A stretch of 64,000 nucleotides of DNA, taken from assembly GCA_934045075.1 (NCBI GenBank), contig OW203725.1:25521714-25585713 (forward strand), read 5' to 3'. The notes beneath the pieces are model-generated. The model was not told the origin of the DNA. It did no database searches and saw only the letters and a list, made by a program, of their open reading frames with translations. Made by a program: the position numbers and the translations under genes. Of this stretch, positions 43,101 through 55,100 are shown in pieces (the first letter of the stretch is position 1; each line of letters opens with the position of its first letter). Source of the DNA: Yponomeuta sedellus. Lineage: Eukaryota > Arthropoda > Insecta > Lepidoptera > Yponomeutidae.

Positions 43101-46100
43101 TAAAACTATAATCTTAGTTTGCTATGACAATTGATGTATACAATAAACTATGAATTGTAGTTCTATGAAACTCGGCCCAGATGGTTCAATTCACCGACCA
43201 ATTGTTGGAGCAGTAAATGAGTTGCTGCCAATCCAATCAATCAGTCCATAAATGCGTGGATTGTTTCAGCTGTTGTTTGTTGCATGGACCGCTTGGTAAA
43301 ATTTAAGTGATGTTTTCTTAGTGATTTGGTCACTCCTTTTAGCGGGTGGTCTATTTTGAGCTCTCTTCACTTGAAGTTTTAACGTCATTAAATTATATGC
43401 TACGCTATTTGGTCGTCTTCGGATGTGCCTAGAGAAGTGTGCTCTGTCATTCTTCAATCCGCATAAATATGTATTGAAGAAGATAACTCAACCTCATCCA
43501 AATAATTATAAAAGTCTGGTCCCTCAGATTCGACGAGGCAGCAAATAAAGCCGACGATGCAGCCGTGGAGAAACTGTTCAAGCTGTTCCCGCAACTTGGG
43601 TGCGCCGAGGAGGGCATTGATCTTCTCGCAAAATACATCGCTACGCAGGTAACTCGCAGCTAAACAAACAGCTTAGGTTATGTTAGTGGAGTACATACGG
43701 GTTTTATTCACTTTTGACAACTCAATCGATTTAACACTTTAGAAGATTATTATGGTGGAATTGAGAAACGGTCAAACATACATGAACCCAGGCATAGAAC
43801 TTTATGTAGAAATGAAATTTCATGAAAAAACTATTGTAAAACAGGGTTCCGATGATAGTTACTGGTTCCCAAACTAGGATACCCCGTGCTATGAGTAGCC
43901 AGGCTACATCCCAATTAGTTATACAATAATAATTCGAAACCAAATAAGTAGGTAACATCTATTTAGAGGCTAAAAATTCCACCCACGCCGGAATTCGAAC
44001 CCGCGACCTCTGGCTATCCGTGCCAGAAGAAGAGTCAAATTAGTTATACAATAATAATTCGAAACCAAATAAGTAGGTAACATCTATTTAGAGGCTAAAG
44101 GAGAGGGACCCATTTTACGTAACCACACGTGGGGTTGTCTTGGTGAGCCGTGAAACCAAGACAACCCGACGCATATAGCAAAGTCGACCAACCCACAGAC
44201 TGACATGTAGGTTAGACTTAACCGTGCAACCCACGCCGTATCGCCAGAACACACCACGAATTGTAGCGGCCCGGAACACAACAGAAATACCGTAGATAGA
44301 GTAGAACTGTAGATCAAGGCACAGTGTAACCGATTTTACGTCGGTGAATATTATTTGTTTGTGTGCGTGTATGTTGCCACATTAAAAGTGAATTGCCATA
44401 ATGTGGGGTAAAATATTTCAGTCGTTCATAGGCCATGAATAAAAATGCAGATTTCGTTTTGAATTTTATTAATCATACAACATGTCTGACAATTATTTGT
44501 AAAACATAGCAAACGTTTTATAAACAATTGTCATTTTGTACAATTAAAAATACGTTTTATTTTACACGTTTAAATTTTACAAAATAAGGCGCTTAGGGAC
44601 GCTATCTAGGACCACCAATGGAATACAATCATAAACTGTTTTATTAAAAGTTTTTTTCATATAAAAATTCACCATATAAAAATTCTTTCGAAGGGTACCT
44701 CAGACCACCAAAATGTACATTTTGTCGAAATATAGCTAGCATATTCGAGCATTTGATGTAGGTGACCAGTTCTCTCTTCTAAATGCTAGCACCCATTTTT
44801 CCAGAAAAGGACTATTTTGAAGAAATCTGGAATAGAAACATTGCTAATATTAATAAATATTGTAATACATTAAAATAAATTAAGTAATAACTTTAGTATT
44901 CCTTATTATTCGCAGTACTCAAACATAGCTGTATATTGAACGGGTCGATTATTTATTAGGGAAATAAGGTTTTTACCTAATAAACAATCGCGGCTAGACG
45001 GCATTGTACGAGATTCATTGATACAAATTCAAATTTAAATTCTATACTGAATTCAAGGGCACAGTGTTGTGGCAGAATGCACAAAAAGAGCGAAAGGGTT
45101 CTTGCGATAAATTCGAGTTAACACATTTTCTGCTGAGTGGAATGAATGCTGACAAATTATATGGGCAACAAGTCACCTAGGAAGGCGATGCAGCTATCTA
45201 ACAAAGCATCAGGATATTATATTTGATAATTCAGTGCTGTAGCCGTAATGTTTCTGTGTCTATTGTTTTGATTATAGATTTCGATATCAACCTTTGTATG
45301 TCCTTATCCCTGGGGCACGGGTCTCTTCCTGCATCGCAGGAAGGTTAGGCCATACTCCACCGTAGGGGCTAAGCCCGGGTTATAGTTTTAGGTACATCGA
45401 TTTTTAATAACGATACATTAAGTATCAAAGATTCATAATATATTTTGATTACGTTTTTAACTTAATATCTGTACAAGGACAAGCCGTCGAAGTCTGGGAC
45501 TTCGAGTAAAGTAATGATCACGCAGCGTTACCAGATATACGATTTAAATCGTAATCATACGATGTTTTACATTTATGTTGCATGTACGATCCAGGGGCAG
45601 AACTCGTACGTAAACATACGACTTTTTTTAGATTTCATTCAACCAAAATACTAATACCAACACAGCACGTCACTATTTATTCTTTTACTTACTAAGTACC
45701 AACCCTTAAGGTAAATCTAACTAATGTTAGACGTTACCGGTTACTCGTTTTTGTGACACAGATTATGAACGCTGCTTCAGTTAAGTCAATCTTATTAAAA
45801 CAAAGATCCCAAATAAGCTGAGCAATGAAACTCTAAACGGCACACTTTTGGCAAAACAACATATTAAGCGCTATGGGTGTTGTGTGGATTTTTCTCTAGC
45901 AAGAGCAATAATATTAACATTACAGTTATCCCTTTACGGGGATAAATAAAAACCTATTATGTTTAATCAATTGTTTACTTTAAAGTAATAAAAAAAAGGT
46001 TTTGAAAACGTACTGTTTTTTTAGCAGCCTTCTTAGAGAATACTTATGTAATGATCGGGATTTTCGACATAAACGGATGGCAACATTTTTTTACTCTTCG

Positions 46101-49100
46101 GTTTTTTAGGTTAGGAAAGTAAATTCTATTAAATTGCTTTTCTTACGAACTAGTTGCAAAGCTACTAGTTGAAACTTAACTAAAATACTCAACTTAAGGC
46201 AACTTTGGGCTTAACAATAATTGAAACATAATCATTACTTACCTATGAAAGGAAACTTCCCCCAAAGCTCTTTCTTAACGATTTCTGCATACGAGTACAC
46301 TACAATTCACCATACTTTCTCTATTTAGGTCACTTTTAATACATCATTTCACAAATACACGGTTGCTCTTCGAAACGGCTAGCGTAGCGTTAAATATGAT
46401 TACATTTTCAAAATCTTGTCGTTTGTTTGCCCCCAGAAACGTCAACTTGACACTGGGGGCAAACAAAAAAAGTAGTTACACTTTTGCTGTTTACTCTATC
46501 TCTTTCTCACCCATGATCGCTACGGAGTTTGTTTCATTTAAAACTTGTATGTGTGCGCTGTGGCTTGCTCTATAGTTTTACTCCCTCTACGAGAAATACA
46601 CACAATATGTAACTTGCTAAAAACCAAACTACAATCAATTTTAGAATTTTCAAGGAATTTTAAACGAATAATTAAATTTGCGTTCGATTTCTATAAATGA
46701 CATTTGTTCATAAACTCAAATCTTCTCAAAACTACAAATTCAAATCTCATTTCCGCCTGCTAAAAAGTTCTTACCGGAGGGAAGCTATTTTGCTCCCACT
46801 TGAAATGAAATTAATGAAACTTATTTGTATAGAAACGTTGACGTAAATAGTGAGTACAAGTGAACTAAATGTTTTCAACAAAATATTGTCGTTAGTTGCC
46901 TACGCTAGGGTGACCCTGTGTTGTAGAGCAAATCCTGCTAAATATTAACCAAACATGGTATATAGTATTATTATTTCACTTAGCGATTCGAAGCGGTTGT
47001 ACCAAGCGACACTTTGGAACAGAAGGGATGAAATAGTAGATTGTTAACCGAGGGTCGAAAGAATCAATTTCCGAGGTATATGGAACTCGCCGCGTAATTG
47101 TTGCGGCTTATTTCGCTTAAAGAAGTTTGCGCTAAGTTCACACTGACTGTTTAGAAACTCACATGGCCGCAGCATTTTTTTTCATTAGTTTTCTTTTACA
47201 TAAAACTCTTCACAGCTGACAGTAGTTCTATTTTTAAAGTTCATTTCGGCCCTCAGGTGGGAAGTAATTTGTATGAGTTTTTCCCTCTCAGGGAGGGAAG
47301 CAGCATTTTCCACCTAACAATCAGATCATAGCAACACTACTTTCCGAGTATAAGAAATGAAAATGTGTTTGTTGCATGTATGTGCAGGTGGAGGCGACGA
47401 TCCGGCGCGTGTCGGCGGTGGCGGCGGCGGAGGCGGGCTCGGAGGCGGCCGTGTTCGCGGACGCGCTCACGCGGCTGCTGGAGGCCGCCGGCGCCGCCGT
47501 GGAGCGGCTGCGCGCGCTGGCCGCCGCCGCGCACGCGCCCGGCCGCCTGCCCCGGGCGCTCGCCACGCTGCAGCCCGTGGTGAGCCCTCTAACCACGCGC
47601 CCGGCCGCCTGCCCCGGGCGCTCGCCACGCTGCAGCCCGTGGTGAGCCCTCTAACCACGCGCCCGGCCGCCTGCCCCGGGCGCTCGCCACGCTGCAGCCC
47701 GTGGTGAGCCCTCTAACCACGCGCCCGGCCGCCTGCCCCGGGCGCTCGCCACGCTGCAGCCCGTGGTGAGCCCTCTAACCACGCGCCCGGCCGCCTGCCC
47801 CGGGCGCTCGCCACGCTGCAGCCCGTGGTGAGCCCTCTAACCACGCGCCCGGCCGCCTGCCCCGGGCGCTCGCCACGCTGCAGCCCGTGGTGAGCCCTCT
47901 AACCACGCGCCCGGCCGCCTGCCCCGGGCGCTCGCCACGCTGCAGCCCGTGGTGAGCCCTCTAACCCTTTGTCGATATTGCGTTTCAAACAACACTACTA
48001 ACATCTCTAGGCCACTTAATGTTATATATTAGTAGAAGAGACCCCTGCGCGCTTACGCGCGCTAACCCGCGCGCCGACACTTATTGTAATGAATTGTTGC
48101 ATGGGAACATGTATGATCTCGGCCTGTACGGAGCTCGGCCTTCGGCCGCGCCGCGGTAGGATTCCTCGTGCCCGCTTCGCGGAGCTCGGCCTCCGGCCTC
48201 GCAAGTTGGTCCCTTCTGGCTTTTGCGCTGGTACTTGTGCACTGTAACCTGAACGATCTCGGCCTCGCCGCGACGATGTTCTTTACGCCCGCATCGCGGA
48301 ACTCGGCCTCCAGCCTAGCAAGTTTGTTCCTGTTTGCTTTTGCGCTGATACTTGTGCGCTGTAACCTGAATGGTCTCAGCCTTTGGTCATATCTTTGTAC
48401 CTAAGAGTATAATATCGTTATTCAAAACTATTATAGTTGTGTGACCATTGTAGGTATTTTTACAGACCCGTGTCATTCTTCGGCAACATAACAATTATTC
48501 TGGAAAAAATTGCTACTAGCTGTACGATTCTGTTATTTTTTTGTTTGTGAAATGCCGCGTTTTTTCACGAAATTATAATCAATATTTTAACATTTTTGGG
48601 ACGTTAAAATGGGCGTTTATAATTTATACCAATGAAATAAGACTACTCGTATACGAAAATAATTTAACTAACTCGTATTATACATCCAGATTAGTAGCTA
48701 ACACTATGTGGTCTAACTGCTACCACTAATCGTCTACTCTTGTCGTCCCGCCGCAACTCGGGCCGACCGGGAATCGTTCAAGCTGATGAATATTTCGACT
48801 CGGGCACTTCCGTCGTGACTCGGAACGATTCGGGATTCAGCCCCCAATACCATAAAGAAAACAATTGACATTGAGGTTCTATTCGATTATCAGGATTAGT
48901 CTAGAACTGATATTTAAGAGATAAGTAGACTTATGATTTGATTCACAATCGCGCATTGTTAGTTAGAGAACGTTGGTTTCTATGCTCGGCAGGTGTGCGC
49001 GGGCGCGCGGCGGCTGTGGGCGCAGATGCGCGCGGCGCGGGGGCTGGAGGAGGGCCGCCCCGCCGCGCACCCCGCGCCGCCCGCGCCGCCCGCCCCGCGC

Positions 49101-52100
49101 TCCCCGCTCGCCGCCGAGCCCGCGCTGGCCGAGCTGGCGCTGGCGCACTCGCGGCTCAAGCTCTACTTCACCTTCCTCAAGCGGAAGACCGAGGTGGGTT
49201 ACGCTCTGCAGTGATACGCGTCGGCCTAACCGGTTCGAGCTCCGCTTCGACTTCTTGGAGTCCGCTCCGGGAGAAGGGTCACTCAAATACGTGGATGCGG
49301 ATGGCATGCGGGCATCAGTGATGGCATATGGCGAAAATACTTAGGCTCACCGATGGCAGACTGGATTCTCTTTGACTAAGGAATTTTGTGAAGTCGGATG
49401 TCGTGATGTGCATTGTCGAAAAACTAGCTTGCGACCGGAGTACGTGGAAGATGCACCGACGCGAGATATAACCGATAACTCTTGCAAATAATCATGTTTT
49501 TAAGTAGCCATGACTGTGTCCCACTACTGGGCAAAAGCCTTTGGATTTCCACTCCTTGTCCTATTAACTATTCCCACCCAGGTAAATATTAGTTCAGGTC
49601 GTCGCACCTTCCCGCCTACGTATAATGTAATCATTATTATAAAAAAACTCCCTCCACCCGCATCCATTTAATGAACGCTGTGCAGGCGGACGCGGCGCCG
49701 CTGCCGCCGGCGGCGCGCCAGGCGCTGGCGGCCAGCACGGCGCGGCTCGGGAGCGACTGCGAGCTCACGCGGCTGGCGCAGGAGCTGCTGGCTCACTACC
49801 TGGCACTGGAGAGGTAACGCATGCTCCGTGTCGCACTGCCGGCTCACTACCTGGCACTGGAGAGGTAACGCATGCTCCGTGTCGCACTGCCGGCTCACTA
49901 CCTGGCACTGGAGAGGTAACGCATGCTCCGTGTCGCACTGCCGGCTCACTACCTGGCACTGGAGAGGTAACGCATGCTCCGTGTCGCACTGCCGGCTCAC
50001 TACCTGGCACTGGAGAGGTAACGCATGCTCCGTGTCGCACTGCCGGCTCACTACCTGGCACTGGAGAGGTAACGCATGCTCCGTGTCGCACTGCCGGCTC
50101 ACTACCTGGCACTGGAGAGGTAACGCATGCTCCGCGTCGCACTGCCGGCTCACTACCTGGCACTGGAGAGGTAACGCATGCTCCGTGTCGCACTGCCGGC
50201 TCACTACCTGGCACTGGAGAGGTAACGCATGCTCCGTGTCGCACTGCCGGCTCACTACCTGGCACTGGAGAGGTAACGCATGCTCCGCGTCGCACTGCCG
50301 GCTCACTACCTGGCACTGGAGAGGTAACGCATGCTCCGTGTCGCACTGCCGGCTCACTACCTGGCACTGGAGAGGTAACGCATGCTCCGTGTCGCACTGC
50401 CGGCTCACTACCTGGCACTGGAGAGGTAACGCATGCTCCGTGTCGCACTGCCGGCTCACTACCTGGCACTGGAGAGGTAACGCATGCTCCGTGTCGCACT
50501 GCCGGCTCACTACCTGGCACTGGAGAGGTAACGCATGCTCCGTGTCGCACTGCCGGCTCACTACCTGGCACTGGAGAGGTAACGCATGCTCCGCGTCGCA
50601 CTGCCGGCTCACTACCTGGCACTGGAGAGGTAACGCATGCTCCGTGTCGCACTGCCGGCTCACTACCTGGCACTGGAGAGGTAACGCATGCTCCGTGTCG
50701 CACTGCCGGCTCACTACCTGGCACTGGAGAGGTAACGCATGCTCCGCGTCGCACTGCCGGCTCACTACCTGGCACTGGAGAGGTAACGCATGCTCCGTGT
50801 CGCACTGCCGGCTCACTACCTGGCACTGGAGAGGTAACGCATGCTCCGTGTCGCACTGCCGGCTCACTACCTGGCACTGGAGAGGTAACGCATGCTCCGT
50901 GTCGCACTGCCGGCTCACTACCTGGCACTGGAGAGGTAACGCATGCTCCGTGTCGCACTGCCGGCTCACTACCTGGCACTGGAGAGGTAACGCATGCTCC
51001 GTGTCGCACTGCCGGCTCACTACCTGGCACTGGAGAGGTAACGCATGCTCCGTGTCGCACTGCCGGCTCACTACCTGGCACTGGAGAGGTAACGCATGCT
51101 CCGTGTCGCACTGCCGGCTCACTACCTGGCACTGGAGAGGTAACGCATGCTCCGTGTCGCACTGCCGGCTCACTACCTGGCACTGGAGAGGTAACGCATG
51201 CTCCGTGTCGCACTGCCGGCTCACTACCTGGCACTGGAGAGGTAACGCATGCTCCGTGTCGCACTGCCGGCTCACTACCTGGCACTGGAGAGGTAACGCA
51301 TGCTCCGTGTCGCACTGCCGGCTCACTACCTGGCACTGGAGAGGTAACGCATGCTCCGTGTCGCACTGCCGGCTCACTACCTGGCACTGGAGAGGTAACG
51401 CATGCTCCGTGTCGCACTGCCGGCTCACTACCTGGCACTGGAGAGGTAACGCATGCTCCGTGTCGCACTGCCGGCTCACTACCTGGCACTGGAGAGGTAA
51501 CGCATGCTCCGTGTCGCACTGCCGGCTCACTACCTGGCACTGGAGAGGTAACGCATGCTCCGTGTCGCACTGCCGGCTCACTACCTGGCACTGGAGAGGT
51601 AACGCATGCTCCGTGTCGCACTGCCGGCTCACTACCTGGCACTGGAGAGGTAACGCATGCTCCGTGTCGCACTGCCGGCTCACTACCTGGCACTGGAGAG
51701 GTAACGCATGCTCCGTGTCGCACTGCCGGCTCACTACCTGGCACTGGAGAGGTAACGCATGCTCCGTGTCGCACTGCCGGCTCACTACCTGGCACTGGAG
51801 AGGTAACGCATGCTCCGTGTCGCACTGCCGGCTCACTACCTGGCACTGGAGAGGTAACGCATGCTCCGTGTCGCACTGCCGGCTCACTACCTGGCACTGG
51901 AGAGGTAACGCATGCTCCGTGTCGCACTGCCGGCTCACTACCTGGCACTGGAGAGGTAACGCATGCTCCGTGTCGCACTGCCGGCTCACTACCTGGCACT
52001 GGAGAGGTAACGCATGCTCCGTGTCGCACTGCCGGCTCACTACCTGGCACTGGAGAGGTAACGCATGCTCCGCGTCGCACTGCCGGCTCACTACCTGGCA

Positions 52101-55100
52101 CTGGAGAGGTAACGCATGCTCCGCGTCGCACTGCCGGCTCACTACCTGGCACTGGAGAGGTAACGCATGCTCCGCGTCGCACTGCCGGCTCACTACCTGG
52201 CACTGGAGAGGTAACGCATGCTCCGCGTCGCACTGCCGGCTCACTACCTGGCACTGGAGAGGTAACGCATGCTCCGCGTCGCACTGCCGGCTCACTACCT
52301 GGCACTGGAGAGGTAACGCATGCTCCGCGTCGCACTGCCGGCTCACTACCTGGCACTGGAGAGGTAACGCATGCTCCGCGTCGCACTGCCGGCTCACTAC
52401 CTGGCACTGGAGAGGTAACGCATGCTCCGCGTCGCACTGCCGGCTCACTACCTGGCACTGGAGAGGTAACGCATGCTCCGCGTCGCACTGCCGGCTCACT
52501 ACCTGGCACTGGAGAGGTAACGCATGCTCCGCGTCGCACTGCCGGCTCACTACCTGGCACTGGAGAGGTAACGCATGCTCCGCGTCGCACTGCCGGCTCA
52601 CTACCTGGCACTGGAGAGGTAACGCATGCTCCGCGTCGCACTGCCGGCTCACTACCTGGCACTGGAGAGGTAACGCATGCTCCGCGTCGCACTGCCGGCT
52701 CACTACCTGGCACTGGAGAGGTAACGCATGCTCCGCGTCGCACTGCCGGCTCACTACCTGGCACTGGAGAGGTAACGCATGCTCCGCGTCGCACTGCCGG
52801 CTCACTACCTGGCACTGGAGAGGTAACGCATGCTCCGCGTCGCACTGCCGGCTCACTACCTGGCACTGGAGAGGTAACGCATGCTCCGCGTCGCACTGCC
52901 GGCTCACTACCTGGCACTGGAGAGGTAACGCATGCTCCGCGTCGCACTGCCGGCTCACTACCTGGCACTGGAGAGGTAACGCATGCTCCGCGTCGCACTG
53001 CCGGCTCACTACCTGGCACTGGAGAGGTAACGCATGCTCCGCGTCGCACTGCCGGCTCACTACCTGGCACTGGAGAGGTAACGCATGCTCCGCGTCGCAC
53101 TGCCGGCTCACTACCTGGCACTGGAGAGGTAACGCATGCTCCGCGTCGCACTGCCGGCTCACTACCTGGCACTGGAGAGGTAACGCATGCTCCGCGTCGC
53201 ACTGCCGGCTCACTACCTGGCACTGGAGAGGTAACGCATGCTCCGCGTCGCACTGCCGGCTCACTACCTGGCACTGGAGAGGTAACGCATGCTCCGCGTC
53301 GCACTGCCGGCTCACTACCTGGCACTGGAGAGGTAACGCATGCTCCGCGTCGCACTGCCGGCTCACTACCTGGCACTGGAGAGGTAACGCATGCTCCGCG
53401 TCGCACTGCCGGCTCACTACCTGGCACTGGAGAGGTAACGCATGCTCCGCGTCGCACTGCCGGCTCACTACCTGGCACTGGAGAGGTAACGCATGCTCCG
53501 CGTCGCACTGCCGGCTCACTACCTGGCACTGGAGAGGTAACGCATGCTCCGCGTCGCACTGCCGGCTCACTACCTGGCACTGGAGAGGTAACGCATGCTC
53601 CGCGTCGCACTGCCGGCTCACTACCTGGCACTGGAGAGGTAACGCATGCTCCGCGTCGCACTGCCGGCTCACTACCTGGCACTGGAGAGGTAACGCATGC
53701 TCCGCGTCGCACTGCCGGCTCACTACCTGGCACTGGAGAGGTAACGCATGCTCCGTGCCGCACTGCTGGGCAAAGGTCTCCAGACATCTTTCTGTTCTGG
53801 ACCACCTCGAGCCGATATCTGCCCCGTCTGTGACCTCCGCCTTACGACACCTACTCGGTGGCGAACATTGCCCACCTTCAATTTTAGATAAAAACTGTTT
53901 TTGTTACGAGGGGTTCTTAGTAACTTCCACACGGTGTATTTTATTCCACGTATATAGCACTTCATATTTGATGAGGCCTCGTGATATGTATGAAGTGTAA
54001 CAAAATCTTTTGATACGAGTACATCCGAAAATTAAGGTTTCAACGCGTAAAACTATAAAATTTTTTTTATTCTCTATGAAAATCAAATGTTTCCTTAATG
54101 CACGTCAAAGGTGTTACTTTCATAATTAATTGGTTATATGAAGAAGAAGCTGACAAAGAAACCCCACATTCTTTTCAAAAAACGAATTTATCTTCATTTA
54201 CAAAGTTTAAAGTTACACTACGCTAGAAACAACCGTCCTCTTTAACATTATTTATAATCCTTAATGTTATACGAATAGTCAATACGAATAATTACTTCGA
54301 AATGGTCAGGAGCAGATGGAAAGCAAAACAGTTAATAATTATACACTCACTCAAATTCTATTTACATTGCTCAATCCCAGCCAGCTACACTGTTTATCAG
54401 GATAACGTGCGTCGACACTCAGTGGCGCTGTATGGGGCTGTCCATCCTGTCTGCCAAAACCTCTTTAGGTTATACACCTGTGCAGGCGGGCACTACAATG
54501 ACGTATAGTTTTTTTTTTATAATTACGAATTTAAATCTAATATAAATTGCAGGTATTTCTTGGAAGAGAGTGTGAGTAAGGCGCTGAAGATGGCGACCCC
54601 GCAGCCCGGCGCTACTAGCTCCAGCCTGATAGACGACGTCTTTTTTATTGCCAGAAAGGTCATCAGGTAACAACCCTTCATTTTTACTTTAGCATACATT
54701 ACATCTTCAGAGAACCACCGGGAAACCACAGATTTTATTTCGCTTACGATATGCATAATTTTTGTATTCCTAAGCCAGTCAATCACAAGTTAGTCTTCAC
54801 AGATTTGAGCAAACGTTAGGTCAAATTAAAAATGAACAATTTCACTAGAAAAGTTTTTCTGTGGAAAAGAAACTTCAACATGTTATGGTTTTACGATTTT
54901 TATCTTATGTGGGATGTCGCTGTCTGTTAGTGCCAGCAGTCTGGGTTGGTTGAGGATTGTAAGACAGTGGCGGGCCTTACTGTCAGAAGTTATCTAGCCG
55001 CCCATAAGGCCTCTGACATGGCTTAACGATTGCCATTATATGACAGCCGGCACCAACGGCTTAACGTGCCTCGCGAAGCACGGAAGCGCTCGGAAATATG

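Noticed and set aside
49814..53741. CRISPR-like regular array
   Set aside because: There are no unique spacers, units are contiguous copies of an exon-intron junction, and the context is a eukaryotic gene.
49668..54000. Three open frames of about 1350-1390 residues on both strands made of 17-residue repeats
   Set aside because: They exist only because the intronic array has a 51-bp period divisible by three. The true COG4 frame meets TAA after the first donor, and no flanking sequence supports such proteins.
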